From the NCBI GenBank assembly GCA_905221605.1, contig CAJNDS010000289.1, positions 162,501-174,488 of the forward strand: a stretch of DNA of 11,988 nucleotides. The letters run 5' to 3'. This DNA is from Symbiodinium natans. Lineage: Eukaryota > Sar > Dinophyceae > Suessiales > Symbiodiniaceae. The position numbers and the translations under genes are program-made. Below are positions 1 to 9,032 of the stretch, piece after piece. Numbering within the stretch: the stretch's first letter is position 1; each line of letters starts with the position of its first letter. The notes beneath the pieces are model-generated. The model saw only the letters and a program-made list of their open reading frames with translations, was not told the DNA's origin and searched no databases.

Positions 1-579
1 CTCCCCAAATGATGCGGATTTCCTCTTCGTCCGGGTAAGTGTTCAGGGAGGTATCGGCAACCACGACACCAATCTCCGCGCTGGCCAGGGACGCGTCGGC
101 TACGATCTGGGACTTGGAAACGGTCCTCACAGCCTCCCAATTTAAGGATGTCGCCGCTGTGGAGAATGACAACCAGAACAGGCTCCTAAGAAATGTCACT
201 CAGACTTGCTGACACGGATGAAGTATTGTTGTTTTAATACATGCTTGAAAACTTACTTTGGAACAAGCAGCCCGCCGGCCATGAGCTGGCCCTTGTCGGA
301 CGATGCAATGGACGCGAACTGATTAGGCAGCACCGGCGCAATCGATGCGTTGCCGGCTTGGCCCGGCCTCGTCAAGTCCTGTCGGGGATTTACACAATTT
401 TATCATCTGAGGTTCCACAAACACAGCGCAGGCCTCTTGTCCAATGCAACCCTCCGATCTTTTCTGTCTGCCGTGACCCCGTGGCGCGCCCCTCTATCTG
501 TCTCAAACTTTTCTGCACAAAGGGACTCGTCCGACAGCTTGCACAGACTGGGCACACATACACCACGAGTGCTTGACTC
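1..579 (-). CDS. Unidentified split coding region, runs off the left edge
   Basis: I do not recognise this protein. Three stretches are open on the minus strand. The first starts after a TTTAG acceptor at 579 and runs to about 391-400. The second runs from about 378 to 257 and ends at a textbook donor, GTAAGT. The third runs from 185 to the window edge. The 71-base intron 256-186 ends in TTTCTTAG and its two sides agree in phase, giving the readable join GGLLVPK/SLFWLS. The third stretch reads as an ordinary soluble protein, with SQIVADASLASAEIG and later DTSLNTYPDEEEI. No ATG lies between the transposase stop at 682 and the first exon, so this may be a C-terminal continuation of the transposase transcript through the possible donor GTAATT near 685. 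The first exon is open in two frames, so its protein is uncertain. Confidence 0.45.
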
Positions 580-681
580 CTAAATTACGTAACTAGTCTT
601 CAGTCGTTCCGGGTTCCGGAATCCGGACTGTGCTGCGTTGGACGAGTATCGTTCTACACTGCAAACTATACAATGCAGCAA

Positions 682-3600
682 TTACGGCCTCGCTGGCTCT
701 TCTATCTGGCAATTCTTGTACAGCCAATCCCAAACATTATCCGGCGTGATCAGCTTGGAGCCTTTCGGCGGCGGATAGGACTTGGTCACTTTCCATTTCC
801 AGTCCGGTCGGCCAGCAACCTCGGCCAGAAGTGCAGCCAAACTGCGAAACTTCTTCACGAAGGGCTCCGTCAGGTACAAGGACCTATCAGGCAAGCTTTG
901 GTTGCTCAGTCAGAATCCGATACAACTCGCAAGAAACAATATTATTAACAAGTACAAATTCTAATAAAAGTACAAACTCGTACCGCTGCTGCCAAAATGC
1001 TGCTTCACCACGGTCTCCGGACGGGGTCGCCAAGCGACGTGCCTGGACTTTGTCAAGTCCGTGCCCTCTGCGACGATCTTGCCCATGAGCATGGCGTGAG
1101 CCGCTCGCCAGTCGGGCTTCTCCAGCTTCTTGCCCGTGACGATGATGTCGGCCTTGTGCAAATCATCGGTCCGACGCTGGCCAGGCATCTCGGATATGCC
1201 TTTGGCACCGATGTAGCACGTCGCCTTGTCAAATCGTCGGGCAGGACCTCGGGCAGCATGCTTGGCCATCTCGTCGTGGAGGCGTTGCTCTCGGGCAGTG
1301 GCACACTTCTTCGTGAAGGTCTTCAGGGGCGCCGTCGTGCTTCCCCGCAGGCCTTGCCTGCGGGTTTCCCTCGCCTCCGCAATCTTATGCTCACGCTTCT
1401 CCGCAAAAGCTTGCTTCAAATCTTCATGCCTTTCGGTCCACACGGATGCCACATCTGCCGGACCAGGCATGGACGTGCCGAACATGGTCTTCGATCTGGA
1501 AGGCCTGTCGGACTCGGCAGCAAGCCTATCCAAAGCTGCACGCTGCTTTTTGCGGAGGCTGGCTTCGGTCTGGCCCCGGTCTGCCTTTCGCTTCTTGGCG
1601 ACTCCTCGGGCTAAGGTCCCAAGCTCCGAGCCGTACGCACCACGGGGCTTGCCAAAAAACTCCACGTACAAGCCCGCGGCTTGACGAAAGAGCGGTCGGG
1701 CAGCGGCCACGTCCGAGATCTCGGACACCTGCAATCTGTCTCCTGCACAGCCGTCAGCGCAGGGCGCAATATAGGGCTGAGGCGAAGTTACAATTACAAC
1801 CAGACAGAATCAAAAAGAAACACGTGTTCGCGCTGTTCTCGTGCCGAGCTGCGCAGGCGCCAGATAGACTGCTGAGACACCCGCGACGCGTCTTGTCGTT
1901 CTAGCTCGCTGAATTGCGACTCCACGCCTTGCGTGGAATTCACTGCAGCCGCCTGAAACCGGACCAAAGGGATCCTGAGACAAGCATGGCCACTGGGGGT
2001 CTATTTATTATTAATTAAATACTACATCGGGCAACCACCCTAAAGTCCATTTAAACCCTAACCCTAAAACCCAATAATGCAGTTAGACGTGTTGCAAAGC
2101 GGTCACAGGGCGATTCCGTCGGCTTTTCTTTCATCGTTCCAGGACAGACCGCCAACTTTCCAAGTTGTCGCCTAACTTTCGCCACGTGTAGACGAGTGAG
2201 TCCTGGGCAGAAGCTCTTTCAACATCCCATGTGGTACTCTGAAATCTGAAGGGTTCGTGACTTTAAATTAAGGACCGGTCCTTCAGCTCCAGGAATTGCT
2301 TGAGGGCATCGTCCTCGCCAACCCTCAAAACGACCGCCAGTCTGCGAATCTTTCCTTCGAGCGACTGTACCCTGGCACTTCGGGCGGCTTTATCTGCTGG
2401 GGTCTTGCCAAACTTCTGCAGCGCAGCCCACTGCCCGATGTTCAGGCCCTCCATCTGCAGCATGATCTCCTGTGACGGAAACTCGCTGAGGACGCCGGAG
2501 CGTACGGTCTTGGCCTCACTCACAGTTCAGAAACCAAACACACTGCGCTTCAAACTCCCTGAAAACTCGTTCAAAGTCTACCGAAAAAAAACAAATCTGT
2601 TGGAGGCTGGGCGCCCATGCTGCAACCCTGGCGTGACAGTCCCGAATCGCATCTTGCAAACCCTCCGGCATGAACTCCTTGCGGGCCTCTTTCATCTGGT
2701 CGATGACAACCTGCGTCCATGTATGCTTGTTGTCGGCCCGCCAGATGTTGCCTTCTTCAAAAAGAGTCGCCAGCATCTGCAGAAATTCTTCGACCAGAGA
2801 CGCCAATGTCGAGGGATCAGTGCCTTCGGCCTCTATACTCCGGGTAAAATCCAGAACAAGTTCCTCCCCGTCACACACAGCTGCTGTGGCTGCCACCGTC
2901 TTGAAGTTGAGCATCTGCAGCTTGTCGGTTGCCCAGTCTCGCAGCGCTGGGGTTTTCCCGGAGGTCTGTCTTTTCCTCAGCGCCACCATCAACGCAAGTA
3001 GCTGAAGAAGCAACCGTCGTTCTGGAGCAACTTGGCTGGAGAACCGCGCCTTCCCATACCTTAGTTGAATCAAGGCTTCGGTGTAAGTTCTTACTGTTCG
3101 GACGTAGGGTTTGATTAGTACTCGAAAAGTGATGGCGCGCGAACAAGCTGCTGCAAAGACAGCATCAGAGGCATCTTTCGGTCCGGCCTCTTCTCGGTCT
3201 CTTCCTGAGCTTTTCGGGCCAATTCGAAGGACGTTCTGAAAGCCTGGCAATGTGTCAGCTCCTTGGCAACGGACATCGGCCCACTCACGAACTTCTCTTT
3301 GAACGCTCGGAGCACCTCGTCGGCCTCAGTCGCATGCTTCATCGTGTTGATGACGGCGTGTCCCCGGTCTCGCACAATGGCAATCAGACCCGGGAACACC
3401 GTGTCCAGCTCGCGGCATGCCAGTTGAGCGTAGGCCGCACCATCTGCGCACTGCGCCTGCACACTGCGAGAGAACTGAAACGCGCTGGCCTCGTCCTTAA
3501 CGCCTCGGACATCGTTCAAGGCGCCCGCTCCGCGAGTAAAAAAGATGTCTATTGCCTTGCGGATGCCGTCGGCCAGCTCCTTGGCGCCTCCGGGGCAGGA

Positions 3601-4755
3601 CGTGAGGGCCAGGAGTCCACATCGGTCTTCGAGCTGGTCGTTCACGGCACGGTATCGGACTGCCACATGACGCCCACGGCCGTCGTGCATCAAACCGATG
3701 GACAGGTGGCCCGCGTTCTTGGAAAGAAACAGTCGCTCCTGCTCGCGTCTGGCTTCGGCCAAGCACCACACCATCTGCTGCACCTTGTGAGACGACAAGC
3801 CGGGAACGTCCAGCGCGGAAGCTTTGGCGGAGTCTGCAGCCTTGACACTATCAAAAACCTTCATCCACAAGCTTTCGGGCAAGGCAGGGGGCCAGTCAGA
3901 TTGCCCGGTATTCTTGTCGGTCCTGCGCTGCTTCCTCCGGCCATGTGGCTTTCGGTCCTGGGGTTCATGACGCATCGCATCGGGCTTGTCGTCGGGCTGA
4001 GTAACGGTGGCCTTGACGTTCGGAGCAAGGGCCGGATTCTTTTCCTCCAAGTAGATGCCCGAATCACTCGCTGGAGTCTCCGGGCCCAACTGCACGCAGG
4101 CATCTGGCAGAGCATAGGGCTTGCTGGCAAGTTGATGTTGAGCGCCTGGCTGGAAGCTTCCACTTGGGCTAACAGCTGTCAGCAACCTGCCACGAAAAGA
4201 CTACTCGCCAACTCAACCCTTATTATTTTTAATCCCTTGCAGCGCCTGCAGCATGCTGAACGATGTTCGAAAACTGCAGCGTGCTCTCCACCTCGAACCT
4301 CGACCACCGCGTCGAGCTGACCAGACCCTCCTTCGCAGCTCGGGCGCAGAAGAGGCACCCCAGGGCCCAAGCCTTGGGAGATGTTGTCTGGGAACAATGG
4401 CAAAAAACAAAAAAAAGTCCCAAGCAGCAAGAACAACAATTCTGAAGGCAGACCTAGGCTCCCCCCCCCAGGCCCTCGGTCGGACGGACAGCCATACGTG
4501 ACCAGAAGGACTGCTTAGGCGCTTCAGCCACCTTCCATGCAGGCGATGGAAGGCACACCGCCCGAACTTCTGGCAAGTGGCGCTCGTGCACTCGCCGGCA
4601 TGAGTCTGCCAGTCGCTCATTTGCGGCGCATTGTATCGAAGCTGCACAGCAGTGGCAATGTCGTTCTGCAGGTGGCTCTTTCGGACTGTCCGGCCTTTGG
4701 ATCTAGCCTCGGCCCGCTTGCTGCGCGGTGGGCCGGGCTCTTCGATCTCGTCCAT
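682..4755 (-). CDS. hAT-like transposase, many exons
   Basis: A multi-exon gene for a probable cut-and-paste transposase of hAT type. Exons: 4755-4486, 4387-about 4235, about 4190-3160, about 3063-2530, about 2515-2276, 2245-2131, 1974-1806, 1728-about 984, about 890-682 (TAA stop). Domains in order: a basic N-terminus; a Cys/His cluster (ECTSATCQKFGRC, then AFH) and a CLFC...QHAAG pair resembling a BED-type zinc finger; an RNase-H-like core with LSIGLMHDGRGRH (candidate first Asp), CADGAAYAQ (second Asp) and IAIVRDRGHA; a helical insertion; then STQGVESQFS, matching the hAT C-terminal dimerisation motif and carrying a candidate third acidic residue. A basic tail follows (KPRGAYGS...KKRKADRG). 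I recall similar proteins being abundant in dinoflagellate genomes. Odd points: in-frame stops at 2263 and 2131 need very small introns or are lesions. Introns 4485-4388 and 1805-1729 agree in phase. It lies 95 bp downstream of the 155-residue gene. Confidence 0.62.
2050..2072 (-). repeat. Short telomeric repeat inside the transposase gene
   Basis: About three TTTAGGG-type units (GGGTTTTAGGGTTAGGGTTT on the sense strand) lie between the exon ending near 2131 and the STQGVE exon that starts at 1974. The sense-strand G-rich orientation is the same as in the methyltransferase introns. Confidence 0.7.
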
Positions 4756-4761
4756 GAGACC

Positions 4762-4763
4762 CT
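4762..4763 (-). other. Candidate trans-splice acceptor, transposase gene
   Basis: The sense strand reads GATAGAATAG, then six bases, then the start ATG at 4755. There is no upstream exon in frame. In dinoflagellates mRNAs receive a spliced leader at such AG sites. The assignment is inferred from position only. Confidence 0.35.
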
Positions 4764-4850
4764 ATTCTATCATTCATAAGTATTATTGAATTCTTACTAG
4801 CTGCTGCCAGACTTCTGACAAACATCCTCAACTTCATGTCACTAATATTT

Positions 4851-5450
4851 CTACGTATTCATGACGGCCAGCCCAAAAACAAACCCGAGCAACCCCTCGA
4901 ACTCCTTGACATCAGGATTCGCTTCCCGTGTCGGGCTGAGCGACACCGGTTTGAACCATCACAACACGCAGCGTCTGTCAGACAACTCAAGCCAGCACGA
5001 CTCACTGAAGCAAACTCAGCAATCCTCGGGCCTGCGGCGCCCCTGCGTACTTCGACAAAATCTCGCGCAGCCTCGTGCGAATGACGCCTGGTGTCCACGG
5101 GTGTATCGCCTCCACCAGCTCATCCACAGAGCAGCGAAGCATCCTCCAGGGGAATGAAATCGGGGTCAGTCTAAATATTTTGGAGAGACCCACAGCAAGC
5201 ATGACGTGCATTTGCTTGGTGTCCTCTTCGCGTCCTGCTGCAACGCTTGCTGGTTCTCGTTGGGCCGCCGCCGCTTCATCTGACGCAGACATTCGTCGTC
5301 GGACGAGGTCGCAGCGGGCTTGCTGGGCGCGGCTGCTTTCGCCTGTGACAGGCCCGCATCGGGCTTGCTGGCCGTCGCGGCGGGCGACGGCGCGGCTGCT
5401 TTCGCCTGTGCGGCTGGAGCAGGTTCCTGAGCAGCTTTGGCTTTCGTCAT
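4851..5450 (-). CDS. Unknown 155-residue protein, three exons
   Basis: I do not recognise a family. Exons are 5450-5206, 5143-5006 and 4935-4851 (TAG stop). The introns are 62 and 70 bases; both join in phase and the total is exactly 156 codons. The donors are GTCATG and GTGAGT; the acceptors are CTGGAG|G and GCTCAG|C. The first ~65 residues are Ala/Lys/Pro rich and contain a 21-residue tandem repeat starting QAKAAAPS, encoded by a near-exact DNA repeat at 5326-5347 and 5389-5410. A basic stretch follows (QMKRRRPNEN), then a helical C-terminal part (CSVDELVEAIHPWTPG, IRTRLREILSKYAG, EFEGLLGFVFGLAVMN). The basic Ala/Pro-rich tail recalls linker-histone-like or DNA-binding tails, but this is only composition. 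The start ATG follows an AG acceptor by 19 bases. The transposase start lies 95 bp past the stop, suggesting one transcription unit. Confidence 0.6.
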
Positions 5451-5469
5451 GATTCCGGTCCAGGCCACA

Positions 5470-5471
5470 CT
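5470..5471 (-). other. Candidate trans-splice acceptor, 155-residue gene
   Basis: The sense strand reads CAGAGTATAG, followed by a 19-base leader and the ATG at 5450. It resembles the sites in front of the other three genes. Confidence 0.35.
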
Positions 5472-5956
5472 ATACTCTGACCGACGGGCTCGAGCAAACA
5501 TGTGCGGAGGCAGCTTTCATGACAGAGTCGGAAGATGCCACGTTTCAAATATTCAAAGTCTGGGGCCGAGCTCCGCACGGCACAAGTTTGGCTTCGGCCT
5601 GGCACATCTGCCACTCTCACAGAAGCAAATCATTGGACGGGACTCTTCGAAAGGCCTCACGATGACCAACGGTCTGCTTCTGGCGGAAGTTGCCTGACAA
5701 GCTGGTTTTCGCAATTGTGACGCATGGACTGGAAAACTGCTGAATCAAACTGGACTTGTCAAGACAAAGCGGTCTGTCTGTCTGTTGTGTTTGGGGGGCT
5801 TGTGCCTCACACCCTGCATTCTCCTGCCCGTGCTGGCGAGAACCGAACCTGTTTTAACAATTTTGGACCAATGAAAACTGTTAAAACAATCATGGTTCCG
5901 TGCCCTGAGCTGGTTTGTTTTTCCCGGCGGGCCAGACCGGCCCCCGACTGTCGGCC
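5472..5956. other. Intergenic stretch without a recognisable gene, right part of the 1.6-kb gap's left end
   Basis: It lies upstream of the 155-residue gene and should hold its promoter region. I see no convincing exon on either strand; the open frames are short and resemble nothing. The inverted repeat at 5844-5898 is the only structure noted. Confidence 0.5.
5844..5898. repeat. Inverted repeat
   Basis: TGTTTTAACA (5850-5859) and TGTTAAAACA (5879-5888) form a perfect 10-bp stem with a 19-base loop. Outer GAACC and GGTTC can extend the stem after a small bulge. It lies just left of the palindromic element and may be a relic of a similar insertion. Confidence 0.6.
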
Positions 5957-6210
5957 CGAGTTAGTTTGGGACGGCTTAGTTGAAACTGAGACCCCTTGCT
6001 AAAGCCCAATGTCCAGGGACATTGGGTTTTAGCTCGGGCCGCCCGGTCGTGTTGAGTTAGTTTCGGAGGTGGGTTCCCCTTATGGTTTCGTTTTCGGATC
6101 CATAATGGCAAAGCGCCCGCCAAACTAACTCAACAGGACCGGTCCGCCCGAGCTAAAGGGCAATGTCAGGGGACATTGTACTTTAGCTAGGGGGATTTCC
6201 CGAAACTAGC
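5957..6210. mobile_element. Nested palindromic foldback (MITE-like) element
   Basis: Two hairpins, 5998-6033 (16-bp arms, 1 mismatch) and 6151-6188 (17-bp arms, 2 mismatches), are close copies of each other. Both have the core AATGTC...GACATT and end in GCTAAAG/TTTAGC. They sit at the ends of a larger inverted repeat: 6025-6063 pairs with 6121-6160 (AGCTCGGGC...GTTGAGTTAGTTT). Further out, AGTTAGTTTGGGA near 5957 and the reverse of TCCCGAAACTAGCT near 6197-6210 look like weaker terminal repeats. There is no coding capacity, so it would need a transposase from elsewhere. I did not identify a target-site duplication. Confidence 0.65.
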
Positions 6211-7056
6211 TTCCAGCCTCAAGGCATTCAATTCAAATTCAAATTCACAATTTTCCCTGGTGGAAAACTGCGAAACTAAACTCAGTCCTCGGTTTTCTTT
6301 GCAGGTGTCGACGTTTTGGAATCGGTCCCAGATCGAGCCCGTCGCAAAGTGATTCTGATGCAGATATTGCAGAATTCCCTGAAGAAAAACTGCAAAACTC
6401 GTCACGGTTCGAATCGAAGTGATTGTTCAGCAAGCAAGAAGTATGGTGGCGCGTTAATTTAACGGGAGAAACGGAACTGGAGGGTACCTGAGGCCGCGGC
6501 CTTGGGAAGCGCGAGGAGAAACAGCGCGAATCATCAAAGCCTACAATCATTGTCGTTACGCAAACGTGCAACATCATCGGTCACGACTTGAATAGCTTGC
6601 TCCAAGCCCGGACCACGCACATCAGGTCCGGACGATCGGTCTGCGCGACTCAGCCTCAAATGCACGCTCAAGACCGGCTGCGCTGGCACGTGACTCGACC
6701 GGGGGCTGCAAATCCCAGTTTTCGCGCGACCTGCTGTCGATCAGTCGACCTACGACCAGCAGGTTGCAGGGTTTCCCCGGTCTCCTGCGAACCGCGTCCA
6801 AATTTTCTGTCTCTGCTCAGCCGTTCTTTCTCTTCGGTCGCCCTTGAGCAGAACGTGCCTTCTTGGCACGGTGGCACTTTCGGACCTTCGGCGCGTAGGA
6901 AGCCTTATTATTATCATGCAATGTGGCAAGCAACACTACCGCGAGCCTTCGGTTCCACCTTTTGCAGCTGCCCTTTTCTGTTCGTCCTGAGCACTTCGGC
7001 TCCAGACGAGCAGAATCATGGGTGCCTCTGTGTGCAGTTCTAAGGCGGTCAATTCG
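6211..7056. other. Region 3' of the methyltransferase, no clear gene
   Basis: A frame open on the minus strand at about 7050-6936 (ELTALELHTEAPMILLVWS) could be an alternative C-terminus of the methyltransferase. AATAATAAGG on the sense strand lies at 6903-6912. Near 6225-6247 there is a small ATTCAAATTC repeat. GGAAAACTGCGAAAC near 6262 and a relative near 6383 resemble the core of the right-hand tandem array. Nothing else is recognisable. Confidence 0.4.
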
Positions 7057-8685
7057 TCAAAAATGCTTGTCGGGTAGCTTCGTCTGCATGATGAAACCAT
7101 CGGCCTTTGCGGTGGATGGGCGTACCAGGCTGAAAGCGAAGACCCAGGCTGCGGCCGCAGCTCTGACATGCTGCGTGTTACCCAGCATCTCACGCATGCA
7201 TTGGTCTGATACGGGGGCGGCGAGCTGCGGGAACTCGTGCAAACGCAGGCCCTCCTGCCAGTCCAGGAGTCTGGCTTGGCTCTCAGCCTTGCCTTCGGGC
7301 AACAAAGCCATGGCCGAGCTTCGTGCCCAACATGGACAGACTCCATCGCCCCGTCGGGCAAAACCTGACTCACAGGGTGTGGTCACGATATGATGTTATC
7401 TCAGGGTGACAGCAGCGACAGCCCGCCTGGTGACTGGGACACGTCCACGACGACGAACTTGCGCTTGCGCGATCTGGGCCTGCCCTCTACTACTGTCTGT
7501 CGAAAGACTTCACGCTGTCGGTCACTCAGAATGAGCGATCCTTAGCTTCAGAATTATGTTGGTCTCCTTCTGCTCTACCAATTAATTAATACTAATACGT
7601 GTCCCTAAGTCTCCACCAAGACGCGTACCGTTTGCCTGGGGGCAGGCCCCGGGTATTTGCTTCCGATCTTCACCAGCTCGGACCAAACGTGCTGAAGAAC
7701 TGTCCACACCTTGCTGCCAAAATAGCTTCGGGCCCACAACAAGGTCAGCTCAAGAGAGGATCTTAACCCTAAACCCTAAACTGGCCCTAAACCGTAACCC
7801 TAAACCCTAATTCCCGGGCCCCTAAACCCTAATTTCATTGACACTGTCAACACCGTCCTCGCTCTTCGATGCAGCAATCGCGCCGCACCAAGATAAACCA
7901 CACCCTGGGCCGTCGGACGGAAGCCCCAATCTGGCAAGCGTCGAAGTCCAACTTGGAGGCAGCATCATCACGTGCATTTAAAATAACGCCGACTCAGTCA
8001 GACAAACTTAAACCGTGGCGCCAAAGCACAATGACGACGTTGTAGGCGTCGGCCACCTTCAGAGTCATCAGCTTGAGGACTTGCTTCATGAACTTCCAGA
8101 TGCCTCGGACGTTCTCGAGTACAGCCACCTTCGGGCGCTTTGCACGCACCACATCCAAAATGGCTGGCCTTGGTGATCACAGCTGCTTGCCAGCCGTGGA
8201 AGTTATTAATCATGTTATAATTAACGATGCGAAATTTCGAAGCACTAGACAAGTTGCAGAACCTTCGAGCGACTGTCTTTGAAGCCCTGCTGGTTGCCCA
8301 AGACGGAGAAGCTCTGGCATGGGAAGCCAGCAGAATAGCAGTCGAAGTCGGGCAGCTTCGCGACGTCGTGCTGGGTGGTGTCCGTGAACATTCGGTCTGG
8401 CGAATCTTGGCTGTCGCCACTAGTAGTCTGGGATAGTAAACCCGTAACCTAAACCCGTAACCCTTAACCCTGCCCTACAGGAATATTGCGCATGATAATT
8501 GCAGGAAAGGCTCGGTTCGCCTGAAGTACACGTCGGCACTTCTCATCGGCCTCGCACGCGTACACGTGTCTGCAGCGCTGGCCCAACGCCTTCAGCGCGT
8601 GCACCGCGGCATCCAGGCCGGAGCAGTCGGTCGCCACTCGAAGCTGGCCGTGGCCCCAAGATCGACGGGGGGGGATCGCCCCCAT
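7057..8685 (-). CDS. C5-cytosine DNA methyltransferase, seven exons
   Basis: This enzyme transfers a methyl group from S-adenosylmethionine to carbon 5 of cytosine in DNA, presumably in the nucleus. Exons: 8685-8479, 8427-about 8251, 8163-8030, 7951-7854, 7761-about 7629, about 7540-7403, 7364-7057; about 400 residues. The motifs come in canonical order: motif I as VATDCSGLDA, with the next acidic strand YACEAD; motif IV GFPCQSFSVLG with the catalytic Cys; motif VI VLENVRG; motif VIII SVRRPRVWF; a variable region with VVVDVSQS; motif IX EGLRLHEFP; motif X MLGNTQHV. No essential residue is missing. There is almost no N-terminal regulatory region, so it is catalytic-domain-only, like bacterial Dcm-type enzymes, but introns show it is eukaryotic. 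Introns 8478-8428, 8029-7952 and 7853-7762 agree in phase; the exon 2/3 and 5/6 joins do not resolve cleanly. A further open stretch at 7050-6936 might be an alternative C-terminus. Confidence 0.82.
7762..7853 (-). repeat. Methyltransferase intron 4 with interstitial telomeric repeats
   Basis: This 92-base intron has donor GTGTTG and acceptor GGTTAAG, with phase 2 on both sides. It contains many TTTAGGG-type units (7762-7833), several of them perfect, broken by a GGGGCCCGGG palindrome. The G-rich strand is again the sense strand. A TTTAG|GG unit inside the tract could serve as an alternative acceptor. Confidence 0.65.
8428..8478 (-). repeat. Methyltransferase intron 1, made almost entirely of telomeric repeats
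   Basis: The 51-base intron between exons 1 and 2 of the methyltransferase has donor GTAGGG and acceptor TATCCCAG, and keeps phase 0 on both sides. On the gene's sense strand its body is a string of degenerate TTTAGGG units: TTAAGGG, TTACGGG, TTTAGG, TTACGGG, TTTA. Almost nothing of the intron is left once the repeats and the acceptor are removed. Confidence 0.7.
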
Positions 8686-8693
8686 TTCGGCCG

Positions 8694-8700
8694 CTAGCCT
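8694..8700 (-). other. Candidate trans-splice acceptor, methyltransferase
   Basis: The sense strand reads GATGAATATTAG, then GCTAG, then 8 bases, then the ATG at 8685. An upstream in-frame ATG at 8709 would start the protein 8 residues earlier. I prefer 8685 because these AGs sit just before it. Confidence 0.35.
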
Positions 8701-8810
8701 AATATTCATCTTGCTAGTCGGTCTGAGCCACAATCGGCCGCAGGAGGTTCCTGCGCAGGATGCTATTACGTCAGACAAGCAATGCGTTGCTGCAGAATGC
8801 TGAGGTCTCA

Positions 8811-8919
8811 TTTCTGAGCACACTAGTCGGTCTCACTCGCAACCCCACGTCAGCCGAGACTCGAATTTCTGAGCACACTAGTCGGTCTCAGTCGCAACCC
8901 CACGTCAGCCGAGACTCGA
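8811..8919. repeat. 55-bp tandem duplication upstream of the methyltransferase
   Basis: TTTCTGAGCACACTAGTCGG and what follows, down to CAGCCGAGACTCGA, occurs twice, at 8811-8864 and 8866-8919, with a single base difference in the shared block. A partial third relative (CTAGTCGGTCTGAG) sits near 8714. It lies between the histone-like gene and the methyltransferase start. Confidence 0.85.
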
Positions 8920-9032
8920 TGAGGAAATTCGGAAGTTTGACATTGATTCCCATAATATGGACATGACGACCTTATTATTTGAGCAATATCTGTATTGACA
9001 TTCAACCCGATCTGAAGAATCTTCCCTTCAAG

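Noticed and set aside
997-1904. Plus-strand open frames of 150-205 codons
   Set aside because: They overlap the minus-strand exon that carries the conserved transposase C-terminal region; their residue make-up (Arg/Ser/Leu rich) is typical of antisense frames.
3250-4320. A 356-codon open frame on the plus strand
   Set aside because: It lies opposite the transposase exons. The minus frame has recognisable motifs (LSIGLMHDGRG, RDRGHA), while the plus frame is a GC-driven antisense shadow.
7057-8685. A bacterial restriction-modification methyltransferase
   Set aside because: The motifs are spread over exons in different frames separated by introns, and no restriction enzyme is present.
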